NCBI GenBank assembly: GCA_009774055.1
Contig: VSNB01000230.1
Location: forward strand, 1-5,077
Direction of reading: 5' to 3'
Origin: Clostridiales bacterium
Lineage (GTDB): Bacteria > Bacillota > Clostridia > Oscillospirales > Oscillospiraceae
DNA: 5,077 nt
Below, piece by piece: positions 1 through 4,967 of this stretch (the first letter of the stretch is position 1; every line of letters begins with the position of its first letter). A program made the translations under genes and the position numbers. Under the pieces are notes generated by a model that worked only from the letters and a program-made list of their open reading frames with translations, was not told the DNA's origin and did no database searches.

Positions 1-4
1 TTTT

Positions 5-34
5 GCCTACTTTTGGCGCGGGCCAAAAGTAGGC
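5..34 (-). repeat. Perfect 13-bp palindromic hairpin, copy 1 of a repeat family
   Basis: GCCTACTTTTGGC (5-17) pairs perfectly with GCCAAAAGTAGGC (22-34) around a 4-nt loop. Read on the minus strand it is followed by CAAAA, and it then aligns with the hairpin at 4775-4800, which is followed by CAAAA on the plus strand. The two stems differ by paired, compensating substitutions, so they look like members of one family. There is no T-tract directly after the stem on the plus strand, so a simple terminator role is not supported. The function is unknown; it resembles the palindromic intergenic repeats common in GC-rich Clostridia (family assignment not checked). Confidence 0.75.
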
Positions 35-39
35 CGCCG

Positions 40-78
40 TCCGGGCGCGGGAGCCCGGAATCCGATTCGAGAAGAATC
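40..78. repeat. Two further short hairpins in tandem
   Basis: TCCGGGC (40-46) pairs with GCCCGGA (53-59) around a 6-nt loop, and GATTC (64-68) pairs with GAATC (74-78) around GAGAA. With the hairpin at 5-34 they form a run of three hairpins immediately upstream of the promoter at 85-113. The run may be the 3' end of an intergenic repeat cluster whose left part lies outside the window. The second stem is short and could be chance. Confidence 0.45.
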
Positions 79-84
79 TCCCGC

Positions 85-113
85 TTGCCAGCGGACGAAA
101 TGTGTATTATAAT
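85..113 (+). promoter_or_regulatory. Sigma-A promoter for the DUF3781 gene
   Basis: TTGCCA (85-90, -35, 5 of 6 to consensus) and TATAAT (108-113, -10, perfect) are separated by exactly 17 nt. The predicted transcription start is near 120, giving a leader of about 83 nt before the ATG at 203. Within that leader CCCATT (141-146) can pair with AATGGG (172-177) across a large loop, which is too weak to call a riboswitch. The promoter sits right after the hairpin run at 5-78. Confidence 0.75.
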
Positions 114-202
114 AGTAAGAAGCGCGATAAAAGGAAAGTCCCCATTCGACTTCGTGTTCCCGGTGAATCACAATGGGTAAATATGCATAGGCTGGTATAA
201 GA

Positions 203-454
203 ATGAATGATTTAATTAAAAACATTGATAAACTTCATACAACAGAAATGGGTGTAGAGCGGATAAAAAGGAACTGCCAAATTGAAACAGACGATGTTGT
301 CCAATGGAGCGGGGTGCAGATTCTGGACAAAAATGCTAAAATTGAAAGGATCGGAAAAAACTGGTATATTTTTACAGGTCACTACAAAATAACTGTGAAC
401 GCATATAGCTATACAATAATTACTGCGCACAGAGTTGAAGCATACTCTGTATGA
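203..454 (+). CDS. DUF3781 family small protein (AT-rich, probable accessory gene)
   Basis: This 83-aa protein matches my recollection of the DUF3781 pattern: an N-terminal LHTTEMGVERIKRN-like segment (residues about 11-24), then TDDVV (29-33), a GKNWY motif (about 51-55) and a C-terminal ITVNAYSYTIITAH block (about 63-76). The family is small, typically single-domain and of unknown function. There is no signal peptide or membrane segment, so a cytoplasmic location is likely. The start is fixed by an in-frame TAG at 188-190, and the only start codon after it is the ATG at 203. The Shine-Dalgarno sequence is poor (only AGG at 189-191), which contrasts with the strong promoter upstream. Codon use is A/T-rich, with many AAA, ATT, AAT and ATA codons, unlike every other gene here, which suggests horizontal acquisition. 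The protein length is normal for the family, so it is probably intact. Confidence 0.8.
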   Translation: MNDLIKNIDKLHTTEMGVERIKRNCQIETDDVVQWSGVQILDKNAKIERIGKNWYIFTGHYKITVNAYSYTIITAHRVEAYSV

Positions 455-613
455 TTCGGATGAATAAATTATTATACACTAAAGTCTAGAATCAAAGCGT
501 TAGGAACACAGAAGCGAATCGGGAGTAAGGAAAAAGACCATCTGGATCGGCCTGTAGAGGGCAGTCTAATTTTTTATGATACCATATCTTTTCAGAAAAC
601 ACAAGAGGACGCT

Positions 614-1912
614 ATGAACATCGCCATCTGCACCTTGGGCTGCAAGGTGAACCAATACGAAACCCAGGCCATGGAGCGGGAGCTGGTCCGCCGGGGCCAC
701 GCCCTGGTCCCCTTCGAGGGCCCCGCGGACGCCTACATTATCAACACCTGCACCGTCACCGCCGTCAGCGACAAGAAGTCCCGGCAGATGATCCGCCGGG
801 CCAGAAAACAGTCGCCGGACGCCGTGGTGGCGGTGTGCGGCTGTTATCCCCAGACCCACCCCCAGGACGCGGAGGCCCTGGACGTGGACCTCATCGCCGG
901 CACCGGGGACCGGATGCGCTTTCTGGACCTGCTGGAGGACGCCGCCCGGGAGAAGGCGCCCGTCGTCAGCCTGGACGAAGCCCTCCGCCGCCGGACCTTC
1001 GAGGTCCTGCCCGCCGGCGGGCTGGCGGAGCGGACCCGAGCCATGCTGAAGGTGGAGGACGGGTGCGCCAACTTCTGCTCCTACTGCATCATCCCCTACG
1101 CCCGGGGCCCCGTGCGCTCCCTGCCGGCGGAGACGGCGGAGGAGGAGGTCCGCCGCCTGGCGGCGGAGGGCTACCGGGAGATCGTGGTCACCGGCATCGA
1201 AATCTCCTCCTGGGGCCGGGACCTGCCGGGAAGGCCGGCGCTCATCAGCCTTGTGGAGCGCCTGTGCCGGGAGGCGGGGGACGCGCGGGTGCGCCTGGGG
1301 TCCCTGGAGCCCCGGACCATCACGGAGGACTTCTGCCGCCGGGCCGCCGCCCTGCCCAACCTGTGCCCCCACTTCCACCTGTCCCTCCAGTCCGGGTGCA
1401 ACGCCACCCTGGCCCGGATGAACCGGAAATATGACACCAGGCGGTACAAGGAGAGCGTGGACCTGCTGAACAAATTTTTCCGCCGGCCCGCCGTTACCAC
1501 GGACCTGATCGCCGGCTTCCCCGGGGAGACGGAGGAGGAGTTCGCCGCCACCCTGGCGTTCATCCGCTCCTGCGGCTTCGCGGAAATGCACATCTTCCCC
1601 TACTCCATCCGCCCCGGCACCCCGGCCGCGTCCATGGCCCAGGTCCCCAAGGCGGTGAAGGAGGACCGGGCCGCCCGGGCCGCCGCCGCCGCGGAGGAAA
1701 TGCGCCGGGATTACCTGCTGGGCTGCGTGGGCCGGACCTTCGACGTGCTCTACGAGCAGCGCCTGGACGGGCGGTACCAGGGCCACGCCCCCAACTACGC
1801 CGCCGTAGCCGCGCCGGGGGACGGCCTGCGCAACCGGGTGGTCCCCACGCGCATCACCGGCGTGGAAAACGGCCTCCTCCTGGGGGAGCTGTGCGCCCTC
1901 CCGGAGACGTGA
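614..1912 (+). CDS. mtaB: tRNA t6A37 methylthiotransferase MtaB
   Basis: MtaB is a radical-SAM methylthiotransferase that converts N6-threonylcarbamoyladenosine at tRNA position 37 (next to the anticodon) to its 2-methylthio form, ms2t6A, which supports accurate decoding; it acts in the cytoplasm. The 432-aa length is normal. Residues 1-110 form the UPF0004 domain with CTLGCKVNQYET (C10), NTCTVT (C46) and CGCY (C77), the expected ligands of the auxiliary 4Fe-4S cluster. C151, C155 and C158 form the Cx3Cx2C radical-SAM motif, followed by IIPYARG. The substrate-binding part of the SAM domain includes HLSLQSG (about 256-262) and DLIAGFPGET (about 298-307). Residues from about 370 resemble a C-terminal TRAM RNA-binding domain. 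The combination CTLGCKVNQ plus CSYCIIPYARG points to MtaB rather than MiaB or RimO. The start has GAGGA at 605-609, only 4 nt before ATG. A TATGAT at 575-580 could be a -10 but lacks a good -35. No convincing terminator follows the gene. Confidence 0.95.
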   Translation: MNIAICTLGCKVNQYETQAMERELVRRGHALVPFEGPADAYIINTCTVTAVSDKKSRQMIRRARKQSPDAVVAVCGCYPQTHPQDAEALDVDLIAGTGDRMRFLDLLEDAAREKAPVVSLDEALRRRTFEVLPAGGLAERTRAMLKVEDGCANFCSYCIIPYARGPVRSLPAETAEEEVRRLAAEGYREIVVTGIEISSWGRDLPGRPALISLVERLCREAGDARVRLGSLEPRTITEDFCRRAAALPNLCPHFHLSLQSGCNATLARMNRKYDTRRYKESVDLLNKFFRRPAVTTDLIAGFPGETEEEFAATLAFIRSCGFAEMHIFPYSIRPGTPAASMAQVPKAVKEDRAARAAAAAEEMRRDYLLGCVGRTFDVLYEQRLDGRYQGHAPNYAAVAAPGDGLRNRVVPTRITGVENGLLLGELCALPET

Positions 1913-1953
1913 CGCCCCGGGAAAAATTTCCTTCCAGAATCGCAATCTGAATA

Positions 1954-1982
1954 TTGACAGATTGAAACCGATGTGTTACAAT
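1954..1982 (+). promoter_or_regulatory. Near-consensus extended sigma-A promoter
   Basis: TTGACA (1954-1959, perfect -35) and TACAAT (1977-1982, -10, 5 of 6) have a 17-nt spacer, and TGT directly before the -10 provides an extended -10 TGn. The predicted start is near 1989, leaving a leader of about 60 nt before the ATG at 2049. The stretch is AT-rich against a GC-rich background, as expected of a real promoter. It should drive the 96-aa gene and probably the NlpC/P60 gene behind it. Confidence 0.85.
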
Positions 1983-1990
1983 TCGGTTAC
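1963..1990 (+). promoter_or_regulatory. Candidate response-regulator operator (WalR-box-like direct repeats)
   Basis: TGAAAC (1963-1968), TGTTAC (1974-1979) and GGTTAC (1985-1990) occur at an exact 11-bp period with 5-nt gaps. The known WalR (YycF) box is TGTWAH-N5-TGTWAH: the middle unit fits fully and each flanking unit has one mismatch. The site covers the spacer, the -10 and the start region, a position that would favour repression over activation. The presence of a wall hydrolase gene in the downstream unit fits a WalR-type regulon. The caveat is that the middle unit shares bases with the -10 element, so part of the match is imposed by the promoter. Confidence 0.35.
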
Positions 1991-2048
1991 AAATAATAAC
2001 AAACCTAAAATCTATTTTTAAGAACGTTTTAAGAAAGGACGTGACCGG

Positions 2049-2339
2049 ATGGCAGAAAAGACGGAGGGCCTGGTCTATCGCAAGCGCCCCCTGCGCCGCG
2101 TGGGCAAAATGATCTACTACGGCTCCATGGCCGACTCCCATATCATCCTGATGCAGATCAAGGAAACCAAGAGGGAGCAGGACATGGAGATCGCCACCAA
2201 GGTTTCCGTTGAGCTCCAGCGCACCGGCGCCGACCTGAAGAGCCGCGACCGGGTGGTCAAGCGCAGCGAGAAGGACAGCCTGTACGCCGCTATGGACGTC
2301 TCCGCCATCTGGCTGGAGCGGGCCCTGGCCGGAAAGTAA
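2049..2339 (+). CDS. Conserved-looking 96-aa protein of unknown function
   Basis: I do not recognise a named family. The protein is basic and charged, with no signal peptide or membrane segment, so it is probably cytoplasmic. An RKRPLRR basic stretch (about residues 11-17) is followed by GKMIYYGSMADSHIILMQI (about 19-37), which looks like a compact beta-hairpin core, then KVSVELQRTG (about 51-60), and a C-terminal amphipathic segment ending in AIWLERALAGK. It resembles short hypothetical proteins of gut Clostridia, from memory only. It is supported as real by a strong promoter, AAAGGA (2034-2039) 9 nt before the ATG, host-like codon use and a clean 3' boundary. The NlpC/P60 gene follows after 71 nt with no evident terminator, so the two are likely co-transcribed. 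Confidence 0.8.
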   Translation: MAEKTEGLVYRKRPLRRVGKMIYYGSMADSHIILMQIKETKREQDMEIATKVSVELQRTGADLKSRDRVVKRSEKDSLYAAMDVSAIWLERALAGK

Positions 2340-2346
2340 GGCGCCT

Positions 2347-2362
2347 CCCGCCGCCCGGCGGG
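2347..2362 (+). other. Intercistronic GC hairpin without T-tract
   Basis: CCCGCC (2347-2352) pairs with GGCGGG (2357-2362) around GCCC, directly after the stop codon of the 96-aa gene. What follows is ACAGACC rather than a run of T, so this is not a typical intrinsic terminator. It may stabilise or process the transcript between the two genes, or cause partial attenuation. In GC-rich DNA a 6-bp stem can also be chance. Confidence 0.4.
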
Positions 2363-2410
2363 ACAGACCGGACCCTACACCAATGATGAACAAACGAGGA
2401 GCATATACGA

Positions 2411-3523
2411 ATGAAGAAACTTTGGAATAAAGTACTGGTACTGGCGGCTGTCACCGCCGCGCTGCTGACGGTGAGCGCCTTCGCCGCCCAGGGAGAGACG
2501 GGAACCGTGAACGCCGACGCCCTGCGCCTGCGCAGCGAGCCCTCCACCGAGTCCTCCACCATCACCTATCTGGACACCGGCGCGCAGGTGGAGGTCCTGG
2601 AGGACCTGGGCGAGTGGTACAAGGTCAGCTGCAACGGGACCGTGGGCTACGTCTACGCCTCCTACATCAGCTTCCAGTCCAGTGACACCGCCACCGCCGC
2701 CGGCTTCTCCATGGAATCCGTGGCCGGCCAGGTCGGGCTGATTACCGGCAGCGTGGTCAACTTCCGCTCCGAGCCTGAAATGGAGGACGTGAACGTCCTC
2801 ACCAAGGTGCGGGCCGGCGACGAGCTGACCATCATCAACGTCTCCGACGAGTGGTGCCACGCCACCTATCAGGGCCAGGAGGGCTATGTCAAGGCCGATT
2901 ACATCTCCGTCAACGGCATCCCCCTGGTGGACCCCCGGGGCATCATCACCGGCGACTGCGTCAATGTCCGCAGCATCTCCTCCACCGACGGCGCGATTGT
3001 GGCCAAGGTTTACGCCGGGGATCTGGTGGACCTGCTGAACATGGAAAACGGCTGGTACGCCGTCTCCGTCAACGGCCAGCTGGGCTACATCCGCTCCGAC
3101 TTCCTGCGGGTCTATGACGGCGTGTCCGGCAGCGGCCTGGGCGCGGACGTGGTGACCACCGCCAAGAAGTACCTGGGCACCCGCTACGTGTACGGCGGCG
3201 CGTCCTCCAAGGGCTTTGACTGCTCCGGCTTCACGATGTACATATACGATCAGTACGGCTACAACCTCCCCCACTCCGCCACCTCCCAGTGGAACAGCTC
3301 CACCGGCACCACCGTGGCCCGTGCGGACCTGCAGCCCGGCGATCTGGTGTTCTTCTGCGACCCCGCCCGGAGCAACGGCAAGGCCTGCTCCCACGTGGGC
3401 ATCTACATCGGCGACGGCGACTTCATTCACGCCTCCTCCAGCCGCAGCGGCGGCGTGCGGATCAACAGCCTCAGCGAGAGCTACTATGACGGCTACTATG
3501 TAGGGGCCAAGCGCATCGGATAA
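2411..3523 (+). CDS. Secreted triple-SH3 NlpC/P60 peptidoglycan endopeptidase
   Basis: This is a 370-aa exported wall hydrolase. Residues 1-26 are a signal peptide: MKKLWNK, then a hydrophobic core LVLAAVTAALLTV, then an AFA|A-type cleavage site near 25/26. Three bacterial SH3 repeats follow at about 29-88, 108-167 and 176-234, each with an N-terminal (L/V)(R/N)xR(S) strand and a closing GYVxxxYI or GYIRSDFL strand; these usually bind peptidoglycan. Residues about 245-370 are the NlpC/P60 cysteine peptidase, with C271 in FDCSGF, H328 in SHVGIYIG and H340 in FIHA as the likely catalytic triad. The family typically cleaves the D-gamma-glutamyl to diamino-acid bond of stem peptides, in wall turnover, growth or daughter-cell separation. 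GAGGAG (2396-2401) lies 9 nt before the ATG. It is probably in one unit with the 96-aa gene and driven by the promoter at 1954-1982. All motifs are present and there is no sign of damage. Confidence 0.95.
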   Translation: MKKLWNKVLVLAAVTAALLTVSAFAAQGETGTVNADALRLRSEPSTESSTITYLDTGAQVEVLEDLGEWYKVSCNGTVGYVYASYISFQSSDTATAAGFSMESVAGQVGLITGSVVNFRSEPEMEDVNVLTKVRAGDELTIINVSDEWCHATYQGQEGYVKADYISVNGIPLVDPRGIITGDCVNVRSISSTDGAIVAKVYAGDLVDLLNMENGWYAVSVNGQLGYIRSDFLRVYDGVSGSGLGADVVTTAKKYLGTRYVYGGASSKGFDCSGFTMYIYDQYGYNLPHSATSQWNSSTGTTVARADLQPGDLVFFCDPARSNGKACSHVGIYIGDGDFIHASSSRSGGVRINSLSESYYDGYYVGAKRIG

Positions 3524-3524
3524 G

Positions 3525-3553
3525 TTGCATTTTCCAGAAAAATGTGCTATCAT
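3525..3553 (+). promoter_or_regulatory. Extended -10 promoter for the M42 peptidase
   Basis: TTGCAT (3525-3530, 4 of 6 to TTGACA) and TATCAT (3548-3553, 5 of 6 to TATAAT) are separated by 17 nt, and TGC at 3545-3547 supplies an extended -10 TGn. The -35 begins one base after the last base of the hydrolase stop codon (3521-3523). The -10 abuts the first base of the terminator stem at 3554, so the predicted start (about 3559-3561) falls inside the hairpin's 5' arm. Confidence 0.7.
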
Positions 3554-3587
3554 AACCGCCGGATGGTTTCCGCCATCCGGCGGTTTT
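3554..3587 (+). terminator. Intrinsic terminator after the NlpC/P60 gene
   Basis: A perfect 13-bp stem, AACCGCCGGATGG (3554-3566) with CCATCCGGCGGTT (3573-3585), encloses loop TTTCCG and ends in TTTT (3584-3587). It lies 30 nt after the hydrolase stop. The T-run is short, and two of its bases are in the stem, so termination may be partial. It lies within the 5' leader of the M42 gene and fuses directly with that gene's promoter. Confidence 0.8.
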
Positions 3588-3601
3588 CACACAAAACGGA
3601 T

Positions 3602-3608
3602 AAAGGAG
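3602..3608 (+). promoter_or_regulatory. Ribosome binding site that fixes the M42 start
   Basis: AAAGGAG ends 9 nt before the ATG at 3618, an ideal spacing. The reading frame stays open upstream to an ATG at 3525, but that codon overlaps the -35 element, has no ribosome binding site, and would add 31 residues encoded by promoter and terminator sequence. ATG 3618 is therefore the preferred start. Confidence 0.85.
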
Positions 3609-3617
3609 ACGAACAAT

Positions 3618-4670
3618 ATGGAAGTGGAACGGAACATGGAGCAGCGGACGAACAGCTGTGTCCGCCGGGCGGTGGAGCTGCTGGCGATTGACAGCCCCTC
3701 GGGCTATACCCGCCAGGCGGCGGAGCACGTCATGGGCGCATATGAGGCCATGGGCCTGCGCCCGGAAATGACCCGGAAGGGCGGCGTGATGGTGTGTCTG
3801 AACCCGGAGGCTCCGGCGGAGGACGGCCTGCTGCTGGAGGCCCATCTGGACACCCTGGGGGCCATGGTATCGGAGATTTCCGGCTCCGGCCGGCTGCATC
3901 TGACGTCCCTGGGGGGCATGCAGCCCAACAACGGCGAGGCGGAGAACGTGCGGATCGTCACCCGCTCCGGGAAGATTTATACGGGGACGTTCCAGCTGAA
4001 AAACGCGTCCACCCACGTCAACGGGGAATACGCGTCCACAAAACGGGAATATAAAACCATGGAAGTGGTCATCGACGAGGAAGTCTCCAGCCGGGAGGAC
4101 GTGGAGAAGCTGGGCATTATGACGGGGGACGTGGTGTGCTTCGATCCCCGGACGGTGGTGACCCCCTCGGGGTATATTAAGAGCCGCTTCCTGGACGACA
4201 AGCTCTCGGCGGCGATCCTGCTGGAGCTGGCCGCCCAGGTGGCGTCGGGGGAGATCAAGCCCAAGCGCCGGGTGTGGGAGCACATCACGGTGTTTGAGGA
4301 GGTAGGCCACGGCGGCTCAGCCTCCGTGCCGGAGGGCGTCACCGAGGCGCTGAGCGTGGACATGGGCTGTGTGGGCGACGGGCTCAGCTGCGATGAGCGG
4401 CAGGTGTCCATCTGCGCCAAGGACAGCGGCGGACCCTACCACTACGAGGTGGTTTCCGCCCTCATCGAGGCCGCCCGCCGGGGCGGCGCGGACTTCGCGG
4501 TGGATGTGTATCCCTATTACGGGTCCGACGTGGAGGCGACGCTGCGGGCGGGATATGATCTGAGGCACGGGCTCATCGGACCGGGGGTGTATGCCTCTCA
4601 TGGGTATGAGAGGAGCCACCGGAAGGGTGTTTGCAACACCCTTCTGCTGCTCGACGCCTATCTGGCGTAA
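3618..4670 (+). CDS. M42 family metallo-aminopeptidase
   Basis: This 350-aa cytoplasmic metallopeptidase belongs to the M42 (glutamyl aminopeptidase / deblocking aminopeptidase-like) group, which forms large self-compartmentalised oligomers trimming peptides from the N-terminus. Likely metal and catalytic residues are H76 and D78 in EAHLDTLG, D193 in FLDDKLS (bridging ligand), E227/E228 in FEEVGHGG (catalytic base and ligand), D248 in SVDMG, and H328 in ASHGYERSH. The non-catalytic beta domain lies at about 87-185, inserted between the H76/D78 and D193 parts as in the family. The ASHGYER ending and the central segment recall the subfamily found next to NAGGN osmoprotectant genes in other bacteria (from memory), but no such partners are visible here and the substrate is unknown. 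It appears monocistronic, with its own promoter at 3525-3553 and GC hairpins after the stop. Confidence 0.9.
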   Translation: MEVERNMEQRTNSCVRRAVELLAIDSPSGYTRQAAEHVMGAYEAMGLRPEMTRKGGVMVCLNPEAPAEDGLLLEAHLDTLGAMVSEISGSGRLHLTSLGGMQPNNGEAENVRIVTRSGKIYTGTFQLKNASTHVNGEYASTKREYKTMEVVIDEEVSSREDVEKLGIMTGDVVCFDPRTVVTPSGYIKSRFLDDKLSAAILLELAAQVASGEIKPKRRVWEHITVFEEVGHGGSASVPEGVTEALSVDMGCVGDGLSCDERQVSICAKDSGGPYHYEVVSALIEAARRGGADFAVDVYPYYGSDVEATLRAGYDLRHGLIGPGVYASHGYERSHRKGVCNTLLLLDAYLA

Positions 4671-4671
4671 G

Positions 4672-4688
4672 CGGCCCCTGCGGGGCCG
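4672..4688 (+). repeat. GC hairpin directly after the M42 stop codon
   Basis: CGGCCCC (4672-4678) pairs with GGGGCCG (4682-4688) around TGC. It starts 2 nt after the stop codon but has no T-tract. It shares the 13-nt core GCCCCTGCGGGGC with the hairpin at 4727-4743, 55 bp downstream, with a compensated change in an outer base pair. Confidence 0.6.
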
Positions 4689-4726
4689 TAGCGCCCTCTT
4701 CTCCCTTCGTCGAAGGTTCTTTCGTA

Positions 4727-4752
4727 CCGCCCCTGCGGGGCGGGGACTTTTT
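4727..4752 (+). terminator. Probable intrinsic terminator for the M42 gene
   Basis: CCGCCCC (4727-4733) pairs with GGGGCGG (4737-4743) around TGC and is followed, after GGAC, by TTTTT (4748-4752). The 4-nt gap between stem and T-run weakens it. It is the best terminator candidate for the M42 transcript, possibly acting together with the hairpin at 4672-4688. Confidence 0.5.
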
Positions 4753-4769
4753 GCCGCCTCGCCGGCGGC
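4753..4769. repeat. GC hairpin within the intergenic cluster
   Basis: GCCGCC (4753-4758) pairs with GGCGGC (4764-4769) around TCGCC. It sits between the probable terminator and the palindrome at 4775-4800, keeping the head-to-tail hairpin run unbroken. The short GC stem could be chance on its own; its place in the series is the main support. Confidence 0.4.
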
Positions 4770-4774
4770 GGGGC

Positions 4775-4805
4775 CTTCTTTTCGCGCGAGCGAAAAGAAG
4801 CAAAA
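4775..4805 (+). repeat. Perfect 11-bp palindromic hairpin, copy 2 of the repeat family
   Basis: CTTCTTTTCGC (4775-4785) pairs perfectly with GCGAAAAGAAG (4790-4800) around GCGA, followed by CAAAA. Compared with the hairpin at 5-34 read on the minus strand, the stem differs by an A-T to T-A and a G-C to C-G exchange, both compensated in the other arm, while the GGC 5' flank and the CAAAA 3' flank are kept. Confidence 0.75.
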
Positions 4806-4810
4806 GGTCG

Positions 4811-4833
4811 CTTAGGAAACTACGTTTCCTAAG
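4811..4833. repeat. Perfect 10-bp hairpin, loop TAC
   Basis: CTTAGGAAAC (4811-4820) pairs perfectly with GTTTCCTAAG (4824-4833). It is more AT-rich than the preceding hairpins, so the perfect stem is less easily explained by base composition. There is no T-tract on either strand. It closes the hairpin train that begins at 4672 and lies just before the degenerate minus-strand coding fragment. Confidence 0.65.
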
Positions 4834-4854
4834 AACCTTCCTGAATTACGGGGG

Positions 4855-4967
4855 TTATTGTTTTTTGCGCTTCCACTGGTAGTCTGTCCGGGCTGAAGCA
4901 GGCGGCTCCCCTGTATTGGGCGAAGCGTCTATTTGAGGATGTAAACGCAGTCCCTACCGTCATACAC
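4855..4967 (-). pseudogene. Frame-disrupted minus-strand coding fragment of unknown family
   Basis: On the minus strand the frame ending in TAA at 4855-4857 reads DASPNTGEPPAS and then ARTDYQWKRKKQ-stop (4929 to 4855). Just upstream, a different frame reads VYDGRDCVYILK and then hits TAG (4931-4929). Adding one base near 4930 would join them into one continuous protein end. Upstream again, a third segment (LLTELPREIQRV) is in the first frame and stops at 4962-4960. The tail feels familiar as the end of short hypothetical proteins in gut Clostridia, but that is unverified memory. It could be a decayed gene end or a multicopy repeat that happens to be translatable. No start codon, ribosome binding site or family can be assigned. 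Confidence 0.35.

Noticed and set aside
133..141. GGAAAGTCC resembling the conserved core of RNase P RNA
   Set aside because: Only nine bases match, and none of the rest of the P RNA fold or its 3' conserved part is nearby.
525..576. Possible terminator before mtaB (AGAC...GTCT followed by a T-run)
   Set aside because: The stem is only 4 bp at the base with a poorly paired interior, so the hairpin is not convincing despite the T-run.
566..1945. 459-codon minus-strand open frame covering all of mtaB
   Set aside because: It is antisense to a clear MtaB with all cysteine motifs. Strong G/C use at third positions removes stops from the opposite strand, and the translation is low-complexity and rich in Gly/Ala/Arg/Pro.
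2375..3553. 392-codon minus-strand open frame antisense to the NlpC/P60 gene
   Set aside because: It is a shadow of a well-supported gene with signal peptide, SH3 repeats and catalytic triad. The antisense product is a Val/Gly/Ala-rich artefact with no recognisable domain.
3525..3617. Longer M42 start at ATG 3525 adding 31 residues
   Set aside because: The extra codons consist of the promoter and terminator hairpin, with no ribosome binding site; AAAGGAG at 3602-3608 places the start at 3618.
3471..4310. 279-codon minus-strand open frame antisense to the M42 gene
   Set aside because: It overlaps the metal-binding motifs of the M42 peptidase and has no ribosome binding site or domain; a composition effect.
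4591..4882. Short plus- and minus-strand open frames over the end of M42 and the hairpin cluster
   Set aside because: They translate hairpin repeats into Arg/Pro/Gly-rich strings, lack proper ribosome binding sites and overlap the end of the M42 gene.
4876..4884. CTGGTAGTC, matching the 16S rRNA segment that would follow ATTAGATACCC
   Set aside because: It is only nine bases, far from the 12-mer at the window end and in the wrong order for a continuous rRNA; it lies within the readable minus-strand peptide DYQW.
4885..4905. Resemblance to an SRP RNA loop (GTCCGG followed by GAAGCAG)
   Set aside because: The spacing and flanking bases do not fit the conserved SRP RNA hairpin and no long helix surrounds it.
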